Assembly: GCA_910587145.1 (NCBI GenBank)
Contig: CAJUMH010000025.1
Coordinates: forward strand, 1-45,032
From: an uncultured Ruthenibacterium sp.
GTDB lineage: Bacteria > Bacillota > Clostridia > Oscillospirales > Ruminococcaceae
Length of the DNA: 45,032 nt
Reading direction: 5' to 3'
Positions within the stretch are counted from its first letter, which is position 1, and every line of letters starts with the position of its first letter. Below are positions 21,613-29,678 of this stretch, piece by piece. The translations under genes and the position numbers were made by a program. A model generated the notes under the pieces. That model saw only the letters and a list, made by a program, of their open reading frames with translations, was not told the DNA's origin and did not search any database.

Positions 21613-22578
21613 ATGATGGATTGGAAAGGGCATAAATGCGTGTCTTGCCATAAGATGTTTGAACAGGGCGACGATATCGTCGTTTGCCCCGAGTGCGGCG
21701 CGCCCTACCACAGGGCGTGCTATACGGCCGAAGGGCGGTGTGTCTTCAGTGCGAAGCACGGCGGCGAATTTGAATATATCCCGCCCGAGGCAAAGCCGGA
21801 TGTGAACGCCGGCGGCCCGGTGTGTCCGGTGTGCCGCACGCAGAATCCGCCGGACGCATTATTCTGCGAACGGTGCGGCCAGCCGATCCGCCCCGGCATG
21901 GAGCCCCCGGACGTGCCGGAGCACAGGCCCCATTACGCTTCGCCCGAACAGAACGGTACAGACGCGTTCCGCAACGGACAATACGCTCCGGATACCGTGA
22001 TGACACAGCTGCATCTGGCGAAGGAATACGACGGGATCGCCACGCAGGATTGGATGACGTATATCGGCAACTCCGCGCCGTATTATCTGTATCAGTTCCA
22101 GCGCATGAACGAGAGCGGCCGCAAAACAAGCTTTTGCTGGAGCGCTCTGCTGGTGCCCGAATACTATTTCTTTTATCGCAAAATGTGGGGCTGGGGCATG
22201 CTGGCGTTTGCCGTCAGCCTGATTGTCAGCGTACCGATGATCCTGGTACTCGCCTCGATGATGGGCGCCCCCTGGGCGGCGGGCATTTCGGTTTCGGCGC
22301 TCAACTTTTTTACAGGCGCGTGCGGCCTGCTCAACTGGGGAACGCGCATTGCCGCATGTCTGTTTGCGTTTTATCTGTTCCGGCAGAACGCGGCAAAAAA
22401 AATGCGCGCGATGCGCGAGGCCGCTGCCGACGAGGACGGTTATCATGCCGTACTGGGGCGCAAGGGCGGGCCCAGTGTTACGGTGACGGTGCTGGTGGCG
22501 GTGCTCACCGTGCTGGCCTCAATCGCGCTTTGCCTCTGGGCGGGGCCGGAGCGGTTACAGATGCTCATTTACGGCTGA
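21613..22578 (+). CDS. Zinc-finger membrane protein with a DUF2628 domain
   Basis: The protein has 321 residues. The N-terminus is a RING/PHD-like zinc module (C9, C12, C25, C28, H33, C36, C43). A zinc ribbon follows (C71, C74, C85, C88). Around residues 165-215 comes the DUF2628 signature: aromatic-rich SFCWSALLVPEYYFFYRKMWG, broken here into an amphipathic entry helix and the YRKMWG motif. Three or four transmembrane segments complete the C-terminal half. Function is unknown for the family. ATG 21613 follows CAGGAGG; the frame is open further upstream but without a ribosome site. galU follows 78 nt later and may be co-transcribed. Confidence 0.85.
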   Translation: MMDWKGHKCVSCHKMFEQGDDIVVCPECGAPYHRACYTAEGRCVFSAKHGGEFEYIPPEAKPDVNAGGPVCPVCRTQNPPDALFCERCGQPIRPGMEPPDVPEHRPHYASPEQNGTDAFRNGQYAPDTVMTQLHLAKEYDGIATQDWMTYIGNSAPYYLYQFQRMNESGRKTSFCWSALLVPEYYFFYRKMWGWGMLAFAVSLIVSVPMILVLASMMGAPWAAGISVSALNFFTGACGLLNWGTRIAACLFAFYLFRQNAAKKMRAMREAAADEDGYHAVLGRKGGPSVTVTVLVAVLTVLASIALCLWAGPERLQMLIYG

Positions 22579-22656
22579 GCCCATGCGCCTTTTCGGCAGG
22601 CGAAAGAACCTTTCCGCCCCAAACGGCATCACGAGAAAATCGAGAGGAGACATTCT

Positions 22657-23529
22657 ATGCAGAAAGTAAAAAAAGCGGTGATCCCCGTAGCCGGCTTCGG
22701 CACGCGGATGCTGCCCGCCACGAAGGCGATGCCCAAGGCGATGCTGCCCATTGTGGACAAGCCCGCCATCCAGTATATTGTAGAGGAGGCGGCGGCCGCC
22801 GGCATCCAAGAAATCCTGCTGATCGTGGGCCGCGGCGGCGCGAGCATCGAGGATCATTTCGACCGCGCGCCCGAGCTGGAGGCCGCGCTGCAAAAGCCCG
22901 GCAAGGAAAAGCTGCTGGCCGATGTGCGCGCCTGCGCGGGACTTGCCGATCTTTTTTTCCTGCGCCAGAAGGAGACAAAGGGGCTGGGGCATGCCATTCT
23001 GATGGCGCGTGCGTTTACGCAGGACGAGCCGTTTGTGGTGCTGTACGGCGACGATGTGATCTTAGGCGAAGACCCTGTCGCCGCGCAGCTCTGCCGCGCA
23101 TACGAGCAGTACGGACGCCCCTGTGTGGGCATTCGCGAGGTGCCGCGCGCCGATATCGCAAAATATTCGTCGATGAAGCTTAGCCCGCTTTCCGAAAATC
23201 TGTACCGGATTACCGATATGATTGAAAAGCCCGCGCCCGGGCAGGAATTCAGCCTGTATTCCATTCTGGGCCGCTGCCTGCTTACGCCGGAGATCTACGG
23301 CATCCTGGAAAAAACGCGGCCCGGGGCGGGCGGCGAAATCCAGCTGACGGACGCGATGGCCGTGCTGGCGCGTACCAGCGGCATGACGGGCGTGGATTTT
23401 ACGGGCCGCCGCTACGATATGGGAAACAAACTGGGTGTGATGCAGGCGCAGGTGGAAACGGCGCTGCGCCACCCCGAGATCGGCGAGGCGTTCCGCGCGT
23501 ATTTAAGCGAGCTGGCCCAAACCCTGTAA
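22657..23529 (+). CDS. galU: UTP--glucose-1-phosphate uridylyltransferase
   Basis: GalU makes UDP-glucose from UTP and glucose-1-phosphate, feeding cell-wall polysaccharide and galactose metabolism. The 290-residue protein has the nucleotide-binding loop GFGTRMLPATKAMPKAMLP (about residues 13-31), VDKPAIQYIVEE, the catalytic-region segment LGHAILMA, YGDDV, and the substrate-binding EKP and GGEIQLTDA motifs. All are typical of bacterial GalU/CugP-type enzymes. ATG 22657 follows GAGAGGAG. UDP-glucose supply could connect with the GH112 pathway 7 kb away, whose galactose-1-phosphate product needs UDP-glucose. Confidence 0.95.
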   Translation: MQKVKKAVIPVAGFGTRMLPATKAMPKAMLPIVDKPAIQYIVEEAAAAGIQEILLIVGRGGASIEDHFDRAPELEAALQKPGKEKLLADVRACAGLADLFFLRQKETKGLGHAILMARAFTQDEPFVVLYGDDVILGEDPVAAQLCRAYEQYGRPCVGIREVPRADIAKYSSMKLSPLSENLYRITDMIEKPAPGQEFSLYSILGRCLLTPEIYGILEKTRPGAGGEIQLTDAMAVLARTSGMTGVDFTGRRYDMGNKLGVMQAQVETALRHPEIGEAFRAYLSELAQTL

Positions 23530-23598
23530 AGCGCATTTTGAGCCGGCGTTGCAGGCTGCGGCAGCGCGCAAATACCTTACCGGGCTTTACCGGGCTTT

Positions 23599-23892
23599 TT
23601 GGGGCAGGCCGTTCTGCCGCCCATGCCGGCGGAGAGCAGGATGGGCGGCGGCGAGGATTTTGCGTTTGTGAGCGTGGAGGCGCCCACCATCGGCGTGTTC
23701 CTCGGCGCGGGCGATTCCGCGCAGGGCTATGCGTATCCGCAGCACCATCCCAAGGCTGTTTTTGACGACAGCGTGCTCTGCCGCGGCGCAGCGGCCTATG
23801 CGTATTCTGCACTGCGCTGGCGGCAGGAACATCACGGAGAGAAGCGCCGTATTTGTTCATATTTATTTCATAAATCCGCAAAAAAACCTTGA
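23599..23892 (+). pseudogene. C-terminal fragment of an M20 amidohydrolase (hippurate hydrolase type)
   Basis: The frame reads MGGGEDFAFVSVEAP, then FLGAGDSAQGYAYPQHHPK and FDDSVLCRGAAAYAYSALRW. These are the closing motifs of M20D amidohydrolases (metal-ligand MGGEDFA, LG-x-G, Pro-x-His-His-Pro, final helix). Nothing of the other roughly 300 residues is present upstream, where galU ends 70 nt earlier. So it is the 3' end of a deleted gene. It is of a different M20 subfamily from the intact dipeptidase at 27246. The ECF operon promoter overlaps its last codons. Confidence 0.75.
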
Positions 23893-23917
23893 CGAATTGG
23901 TGGAATTGCGGTAAGAT
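23889..23917 (+). promoter_or_regulatory. Promoter of the ECF transporter operon
   Basis: TTGACG (23889-23894), a 17-bp spacer and TAAGAT (23912-23917). The first gene starts 196 nt downstream. Confidence 0.65.
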
Positions 23918-23923
23918 AAAGGC

Positions 23924-24112
23924 AGTTTCACAATAGGAAAATCGGTACCGGAGGAAGAACGCGCGCCAGCCGAATCTCCTGTCTTTTTTTCGTTTCGCGA
24001 ACGGCTCGTCCTCGCTTTGCGTGGCGGGAACTGTGCGTTGCCGCCCGTTGCTGCACCGCAGGGCGGCAGGTACGATCGTTCATCATTTTCGCAGTAAGGA
24101 GAAGGAGTCATT
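23924..24112 (+). promoter_or_regulatory. Long structured leader of the ECF operon, candidate regulatory RNA
   Basis: About 190 nt precede the S-component gene. GGAG near 23952 can pair with CTCC near 23977, with TTTTTTT following shortly after, like a weak terminator. CGTT-tcgcg-AACG comes next. A perfect 7-bp stem GCCGCCC (24040-24046) with GGGCGGC (24061-24067) follows, and then a doubled AAGGAG ribosome site. Vitamin and methionine ECF transporters are often under riboswitches. I do not recognise a TPP, FMN, cobalamin, preQ1 or SAM consensus here. Confidence 0.4.
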
Positions 24113-24703
24113 ATGGAAAACAAAAAGAAAAAGTCAATCGGCGCCCTGCTCTTGGGCAAGTGGGACACCAAAACCATTGTCGGCATTGCCATAGGCGCCG
24201 CGCTGTTTGGCGTGCTGATGGATTTTGGCGGCATTAAGGTGACGACAAATACCTCGCTCACAAGCGCCTATGTGGTTCTGCCCATTGTCGGCGCGCTGTT
24301 CGGCCCGCTGCCCGCGGCGCTTACCGGTCTCATCGGCAACACCATCGCCGACCTGATCGGCGGCTGGGGCCTGTGGTTCGACTGGTCGTTCGGGAACGCC
24401 GTGGCCGGCTTTTTCATCGGCCTGCTGCCGCTGTACGGCGCAAAGATCGATGACGGCGTCTTTGGCGTGAAGCATGCCATCATTTACGCGATCGTCACCA
24501 TTGTGGGCGTTGCCATCGGCTTTGGCCTTGTTACGCCGGTGCTTACGGTGCTGTTCTATTCTTCCGAGCTCACCGTTACATGGATCCAGGCGTGGGCGGC
24601 TGTAATCTCTGATGCGTCTGTGGCCATCGTGGTGGGTGTTCCCGTGCTGTTTGCCCTTGCAAAGCGCAACGCCCGCAAAACAGGTCTTTCCAAGGAAGAT
24701 TAA
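24113..24703 (+). CDS. ECF transporter S component, UPF0397/PF07155 family
   Basis: This substrate-binding membrane subunit has 196 residues and about six hydrophobic segments. The family signature is clear: DTKTIVGIAIGAALFGVLM near residue 20, then NTSLTSAYVVLPIVGALFGPL and GNTIADLIGGWGLWFDW. The family is annotated as riboflavin-type by homology, but its real ligands are mostly unproven. ATG 24113 follows AAGGAGAAGGAG. It is the first gene of a transporter set with the ATPase (5-nt gap) and T component. The neighbouring M20 dipeptidase and two SAM-cleaving enzymes suggest an adenosyl or amino-acid-linked ligand rather than a flavin. Confidence 0.88.
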   Translation: MENKKKKSIGALLLGKWDTKTIVGIAIGAALFGVLMDFGGIKVTTNTSLTSAYVVLPIVGALFGPLPAALTGLIGNTIADLIGGWGLWFDWSFGNAVAGFFIGLLPLYGAKIDDGVFGVKHAIIYAIVTIVGVAIGFGLVTPVLTVLFYSSELTVTWIQAWAAVISDASVAIVVGVPVLFALAKRNARKTGLSKED

Positions 24704-24708
24704 GTGCG

Positions 24709-26409
24709 ATGAAAAAGCCGGTTATCGAATTTAAGGACTTTTCGTTTCGCTACAAATCCCAGAACGAGTTTACGCTGCACGATATCAATCTGACGATCTA
24801 CAGCGGCGAAAAGGTGCTCATTCTGGGCCCGTCCGGCAGCGGAAAGTCCACTCTCGGTAACTGCGTCAACGGTTTGATCCCATTTTCCTATGACGGCGAG
24901 ATCAAGGGATCCTGCAAGGTTTCCGGCATCGAAGTCAGGGAGGCGAATATCTTCACCATCTCCAACCACGTGGGCACTGTTTTACAGGATTCGGATGCCC
25001 AGTTTGTCGGGTTGTCGGTTGGTGAAGATATTGCCTTTTCTCTGGAAAATGATGCGGTTCCCCGTCCGGAGATGCTGGAGAAGGTTGACGCGGCTGCCAA
25101 AATTGTGGATATGGACGGTTTTTTGGAGGCGATCCCCTATAGCCTCTCCGGCGGGCAGAAGCAGAAGGTTTCGCTTGCCGGGATCATGCACAACAAGGAC
25201 GTCGAGACACTGCTGTTCGACGAGCCGCTTGCCGCGCTGGATCCGGCCATGGGCATGTCTGCCATCGATCTGATCGATCAGATCCACAAAAACCACGAAA
25301 AAACGATTCTCATCATCGAGCATCGTCTGGAGGATGTGCTGTACCGGCATGTGGATCGCGTCATTTTGGTGAACGAAGGGCGTATTCTGCTGGATCTTAC
25401 GCCGGACGCGCTGCTGCGTTCGGACACGCTGCGGCAAAACGGCATCCGCGAGCCGCTGTATCTTTCGGCGCTGAAAAACGCGGGCGTACACTTTGACGAG
25501 GACGAGCATCTGGACAGCCTTGAAGAGCTGGATTTTGCCAAATACCGGGACGCCGTTACCGCGGCGTTCCAGAACAGCGCGCTCTCTGCGCCGAAGCCGA
25601 AGGGCGAAAAGATCATCGAGGTTTCGCATGTTTCTTACCGGTACGGCAAAGAGCGCCTTGCGCTGGACGACGTTTCGTTCGAGATCTGCCGCGGCGAAAA
25701 GATCTCTGTCATCGGTAAGAACGGCGCGGGCAAATCCACGGCGGCCAAGCTCATCTGCGGCATCATTCGCCCGCAGGAGGGCACGGTGCGCCTGAACGGC
25801 CAGGATTATACCGCGCTGTCCATCCGCGAGATCGGCCGTATGGTGGGGTATGTGATGCAGAACCCCAACCAGATGCTGGTAAAGGATATGATCCGGGACG
25901 AGGTTTCCCTCGCTCTGACGCTGAACGATTTTGAGCCCTCTGCCATAGAAGAGCGCTGCGAAAAGGTGCTGCGCATGTGCGGGCTGTACAGTATGCGCAA
26001 CTGGCCCGTTGGGGTGCTCAGCTACGGGCAGAAAAAGCGCGTTACCATCGCCTCCATTTTGGTGCTGCAGCCGGATGTGATTATTCTGGACGAGCCGACC
26101 GCCGGCCAGGATTACAGGCGGTATACCGAGATCATGCAGTTTATCGATACGCTCAACCGGGAGTACAATATTACCATCGTGTTCATTACGCACGATATGC
26201 ATCTTGCCATTGAGTATACCGATCGTTCCATTGTTTTTGCGGACGGCAGGTGCATTGCGGACGACGCCGTGTTCCGGGTGCTGAGCAACGAGGATGTGAT
26301 CTCCCGCGCGAACCTCAAGCAGACGTCGCTTGTCACGCTGGCCGAGCGCTGCGGGATCGATCCGGAGCACTACATCCATTACTTCATCGATTGCGAGAGG
26401 GGGAAGTGA
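24709..26409 (+). CDS. ECF transporter fused two-domain ATPase (DUF3744 type)
   Basis: One polypeptide of 566 residues carries both ATPase halves. Half 1 has Walker A GPSGSGKST (40-48), signature LSGGQ (146-150) and Walker B LLFDE (168-172). Half 2 has GKNGAGKST (336-344), LSYGQ (437-441) and IILDE (458-462). The linker of about 70 residues between them is the DUF3744 region. The Gln-loop and switch His (IIEHR, FITHD) are present in both halves. It should power the S and T components encoded on either side. ATG 24709 sits 5 nt after the S stop, and the next gene starts 3 nt after its end. Confidence 0.93.
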   Translation: MKKPVIEFKDFSFRYKSQNEFTLHDINLTIYSGEKVLILGPSGSGKSTLGNCVNGLIPFSYDGEIKGSCKVSGIEVREANIFTISNHVGTVLQDSDAQFVGLSVGEDIAFSLENDAVPRPEMLEKVDAAAKIVDMDGFLEAIPYSLSGGQKQKVSLAGIMHNKDVETLLFDEPLAALDPAMGMSAIDLIDQIHKNHEKTILIIEHRLEDVLYRHVDRVILVNEGRILLDLTPDALLRSDTLRQNGIREPLYLSALKNAGVHFDEDEHLDSLEELDFAKYRDAVTAAFQNSALSAPKPKGEKIIEVSHVSYRYGKERLALDDVSFEICRGEKISVIGKNGAGKSTAAKLICGIIRPQEGTVRLNGQDYTALSIREIGRMVGYVMQNPNQMLVKDMIRDEVSLALTLNDFEPSAIEERCEKVLRMCGLYSMRNWPVGVLSYGQKKRVTIASILVLQPDVIILDEPTAGQDYRRYTEIMQFIDTLNREYNITIVFITHDMHLAIEYTDRSIVFADGRCIADDAVFRVLSNEDVISRANLKQTSLVTLAERCGIDPEHYIHYFIDCERGK

Positions 26410-26412
26410 GCC

Positions 26413-27261
26413 ATGGACCAGCGCCTGTTCATCAATCTCTCTCCGGGCAATACTTATCTGGACCGGCTAACCGGCAAAACGAAGGTACGGCTGTTTTTTG
26501 CGTTTGTGGTTTTGCTCATCGCCACGTGGGATATGCGCATTATCCTCCCCACGCTTCTTGTCACGCTTGCCGGCCTTTATTCGCTGAAGGCGAAACTGAA
26601 AAGCGTTCGGATCATTGCCGTGGTCGTTGTTTTGTCCAATCTGCTGAACCTCTTTCTCATCTGGGTGATTGATCCGGATTACGGCGCCAGCGTGTGCGGC
26701 GGCTCTACGCTGTTGTTCCAGATTACGCCGCACTACATCATTACAGGGCAGACCATGTGGTATTTTCTGGTGCGCTTCTGCAAGCTGATGGCCACGTTCT
26801 TCGCGGCAATGACGTTTATTCAGTGCGTCACCCCCAGCGAGCTGGCCGCGGGCCTGTACGCAATGAAGGTGCCGTATAAGGTGTGCATGATCGTCTCCAT
26901 CGCGTTCCGGTATATTCCGGATATCTTGCGCGATTTTACAAACATCAAGATCTCGATGCAGGCCAGGGGCATGGAGCTGGATGCCAAGCGCACAGGCCTA
27001 TGGCAGCGTTTGAAGCAGAATGTGATGATCCTGGTGCCGCTGGTTGTTACCAGCTTCGACCGTGTGGGCAATATCGCGAACGCGATGGATCTGCGCGGCT
27101 TTGGCAAGAACAAAACCAGAACCTATTACGCCGAGCACGAGGACGGCAGGGGCGACGGCCAGATGAAGTTTTTTTATCTTGCGCTGTATTTGTTTATCGC
27201 CGTGGTGATCGTGCTGCGTATTGTAAAGCCGGGAGAATTTTTGGTATGGTACCCATTTTAG
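26413..27261 (+). CDS. ECF transporter T component (CbiQ family)
   Basis: This 282-residue membrane scaffold joins the S component to the ATPase. It has about six transmembrane segments and the two coupling-helix motifs: MQARGME (the Ala-Arg-Gly signature), and MDLRGFGKNKTRT near the C-terminus, a conserved second motif in CbiQ/EcfT proteins. ATG 26413 lies 3 nt after the ATPase stop. The downstream M20 gene overlaps its end by 16 nt, so the hydrolase belongs to the same translation unit. Confidence 0.92.
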   Translation: MDQRLFINLSPGNTYLDRLTGKTKVRLFFAFVVLLIATWDMRIILPTLLVTLAGLYSLKAKLKSVRIIAVVVVLSNLLNLFLIWVIDPDYGASVCGGSTLLFQITPHYIITGQTMWYFLVRFCKLMATFFAAMTFIQCVTPSELAAGLYAMKVPYKVCMIVSIAFRYIPDILRDFTNIKISMQARGMELDAKRTGLWQRLKQNVMILVPLVVTSFDRVGNIANAMDLRGFGKNKTRTYYAEHEDGRGDGQMKFFYLALYLFIAVVIVLRIVKPGEFLVWYPF

Positions 27262-28604
27262 CGAACCGATATGCACAGATCTGGGAGGCGCATCGGCCGG
27301 AATTTTCCGCGCTGGTGCGTATTCCCTCTGTGTATGACAAACAGAGCGCAAGCGCCGCCGCGCCATGCGGCGCGCCCGTGGCGCGCGCGCTGGAATGGAT
27401 GAAAACACTTTGCGCGCGGGAGGGCTTTGTCATCCGGGAATACGATGGCAGAGCCTTTTCGGCATCCTGGGGCGCGGGCGAGCGCATCGACATTGTCTCG
27501 CACCTCGACGTTGTGGGCGTTTCGGACGATTGGGCAGAGGATCCCTTCTCCGGCAGCGTGCATGACGGCTTTGTGCACGGCCGCGGCACACAGGATATGA
27601 AGGCGGGCGCGTACCTGACGTTTCTTGCGCTGAAGCTGGCAAAGGACAGTGGCATCGTTCCAAACCGCGAGATCCGCCTTGTCTACGGCACGGACGAAGA
27701 ACGCACCATGGACGATATGCGCCGGTATGTGGAGCAGGCGGGCCTGCCGGCCTTTGCCTTTACGCCGGACGGTGCGTTCCCAATGATCAACGGCGAAAAG
27801 GGCGCGCTGATGTGGACGGTGGAGGGCGCGTATTCCGGCGCCGTGCGCGCGCTGACGGGCGGCATCCAGCCCAATGTGATCCCGCCCGAGGCGGCGGCCG
27901 TGCTGGACAGCAGCGCCGGCATTTGTGCCGAAGACGCCGTGCAAAGGGCCGCGCAGCTGGGGGTGACGGCCCAAATTGGGCCCACGCCCCAGGGGCTGCT
28001 GGTTCATGTGCGTGGCAAGGCCGCGCACGCCTCCAAGCCCGAGGCAGGCCGCAATGCGCTGGCCGATCTGCTGCGGCTGCTGGCCGCGCTTTGCGAGGAG
28101 GATGAGATCCGGCGCCTGGCTGCTGTGCTCGGCGATGCCTACGGCCGCGGCGCGGGCATTGAGGAAGAGCTTACCCCAATGGGCCGGCTGACGATGAACC
28201 TTGGCGTCGCCGCCATCGAGGAGGGGCGGCTGCGCTTTTTGGTGGATTGCCGCTATCCGTATGGCCTGGATTCGGCGGCGCTTACGGCGGCGCTCGCGCG
28301 GCGCTTGCCGGGCTATGGCGTATCGCTCTCCTACGACGATCCGCCCACCTTTACGCCAGAGGACGATCCCTACGTTCTTGCGTTAAAGGAGGCCTATACC
28401 GAGGCCACCGGGCGGGAATGTACCGCGGCCGTTTCGGGCGGCGTATCATATTCCAAGGTGTTCGGCCACTGTGTTACATTTGGCGCGGTGGCGGAGGGCT
28501 CGGAGCTGCTTGCGCATCAGGAAAACGAAAAGATCGCCGAGGCCGACTGCGTCAAGGCACTGGAAATTTATCACAGGGCGATCCTGAAGCTGGCCGAAAA
28601 GTAG
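27246..28604 (+). CDS. M20-family dipeptidase, PepV-like
   Basis: This 452-residue metallopeptidase has the M20A layout. H86 and D88 lie in SHLDVVGV. The bridging D117 is in GRGTQDMKAG. The catalytic pair E151/E152 is in YGTDEERTMDD, and a late metal histidine is in LLAHQENEK. A lid domain sits in the middle, as in PepV and carnosinase-like enzymes. It is cytoplasmic, with no signal peptide. ATG 27246 follows GGGAG and overlaps ecfT by 16 nt, so translation is coupled to the transporter. It may cleave the imported substrate or a dipeptide-like conjugate. The longer frame upstream lies inside ecfT and is not used. Confidence 0.9.
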   Translation: MVPILANRYAQIWEAHRPEFSALVRIPSVYDKQSASAAAPCGAPVARALEWMKTLCAREGFVIREYDGRAFSASWGAGERIDIVSHLDVVGVSDDWAEDPFSGSVHDGFVHGRGTQDMKAGAYLTFLALKLAKDSGIVPNREIRLVYGTDEERTMDDMRRYVEQAGLPAFAFTPDGAFPMINGEKGALMWTVEGAYSGAVRALTGGIQPNVIPPEAAAVLDSSAGICAEDAVQRAAQLGVTAQIGPTPQGLLVHVRGKAAHASKPEAGRNALADLLRLLAALCEEDEIRRLAAVLGDAYGRGAGIEEELTPMGRLTMNLGVAAIEEGRLRFLVDCRYPYGLDSAALTAALARRLPGYGVSLSYDDPPTFTPEDDPYVLALKEAYTEATGRECTAAVSGGVSYSKVFGHCVTFGAVAEGSELLAHQENEKIAEADCVKALEIYHRAILKLAEK

Positions 28605-28620
28605 AACCGCGCTGCCAAAA

Positions 28621-28705
28621 GCCCACAGCGCATGGGCGATTTTTGCGCCGGCCGCGCACAGCCGCCGTGCGGTGTACCGCGCAGCGCGCTCTGCGCCGGC
28701 TGTGC
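28621..28705 (+). other. Hairpin-rich gap between the M20 gene and the first SAM-cleaving gene
   Basis: In this 182-nt gap, GCCCA (28621-28625) pairs with TGGGC (28633-28637) followed by GATTTTT, a weak attenuator-like element. A 9-bp inverted repeat GCACAGCCG (28656-28664) with CGGCTGTGC (28697-28705) comes after it. No promoter is obvious, so the SAM genes are probably reached by read-through at a reduced level. Confidence 0.4.
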
Positions 28706-28786
28706 GGCAATGCCGTGCAATACGCGGCCCGCGCCGTCCGCGGGGCAAAAACAAAAGAGATAAAACCGGAAGAGGTTGGTGTAACG

Positions 28787-29632
28787 ATGAAACCCGCGAT
28801 CCTTCTGCAAACAGATTTTTCCAACACCTGGGGCGCCGTCGCCTCGATGAAAGGCGTAATCAAGCTTACGGATCCGACGCTGGAGATCTATGATCTCTGT
28901 CATGATATTCGGCAATACGATCCATGGGAGGCCTCCCTTTCGCTGAATACGACCGAGCCGTATTGGCCTGCCGGAACGGTGATCGTTTCGGTGGTCGATC
29001 CGGGCGTCGGCACCGCGCGCAGGGCCTCGGTGGCGCTGCTGCGCGACGGCACGTATATTGTCACGCCCGATAACGGCACGCTCACCCATGTAAAGCACGG
29101 TGTCGGCATTACTGCGATCCGCGAGATCGACGAAACGCGCAACCGCTTTCATGCAAAGGAAGATGTATCCGTATTTCACGGGCGCGATCTGTTCGGCTAC
29201 TGCGGCGCGCTGCTGGCATCCGGCAAGATCACCTTCGAGGAGGTGGGCCCGGCCTACCCGGTGGACGAGGTGGTAGAGTGCGAGGAATATGCGCTTGTGC
29301 CAAAGCGGGAAGGGAACACGGTAAAAACCTGGGTGATGACGGGCCTTGCGCACTTTGGCGGCATCCAGTTCTATGTGACAAACGACGCGTGGAAAAAACT
29401 TGACTGCAAAGAGGGCGACCGGGTACGAATCTGCATTGCGCATGGCGGAGATACTGTATTTGACGCTGCCGTGCCGTTTGCAAAATCGTTCGGCTTTGTG
29501 CCAAAGGGTGAGCCGGTGCTTTATTGCGGCTCGTCGCTGTTCCTGAGCCTCGACTGCAATCAGGACAGCTTTATGCAAAAATACGGCATCGGCATCGGGA
29601 AAGAATGGAAGGCAACGCTGACGCTGCCGTAA
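28787..29632 (+). CDS. SAM hydroxide adenosyltransferase (DUF62), copy 1
   Basis: This is a 281-residue member of PF01887, the family that includes fluorinase and chlorinase and whose common members split S-adenosylmethionine with water into adenosine and methionine. The catalytic triad is intact: D71 in VVDPGVG, R78 in TARRA, and H131 in VFHGRDLFG. TPDNGTLTHV supplies the adenosine pocket. The halide-binding signature of true fluorinases is not apparent, so hydrolysis is the likely reaction. ATG 28787 lies downstream of GAAGAGG at rather long spacing. Its paralogue follows after 46 nt. The link with the upstream transporter suggests cleavage of an imported adenosyl compound. Confidence 0.88.
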   Translation: MKPAILLQTDFSNTWGAVASMKGVIKLTDPTLEIYDLCHDIRQYDPWEASLSLNTTEPYWPAGTVIVSVVDPGVGTARRASVALLRDGTYIVTPDNGTLTHVKHGVGITAIREIDETRNRFHAKEDVSVFHGRDLFGYCGALLASGKITFEEVGPAYPVDEVVECEEYALVPKREGNTVKTWVMTGLAHFGGIQFYVTNDAWKKLDCKEGDRVRICIAHGGDTVFDAAVPFAKSFGFVPKGEPVLYCGSSLFLSLDCNQDSFMQKYGIGIGKEWKATLTLP

Positions 29633-29678
29633 AAAATTTGGCCCTAAGGCCGCCAAACCATGGAGTAAAGGAGAAGTT

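Noticed and set aside
23924..24112. Assignment of the ECF leader to a named riboswitch (SAM, TPP, FMN, cobalamin)
   Set aside because: No consensus core of these families could be recognised by eye, so only an unassigned structured leader is claimed.
28787..29632. Fluorinase or chlorinase function for the DUF62 genes
   Set aside because: No halide-binding insertion characteristic of fluorinases is apparent and no organofluorine genes are nearby; water-dependent hydrolysis is the default for the family.
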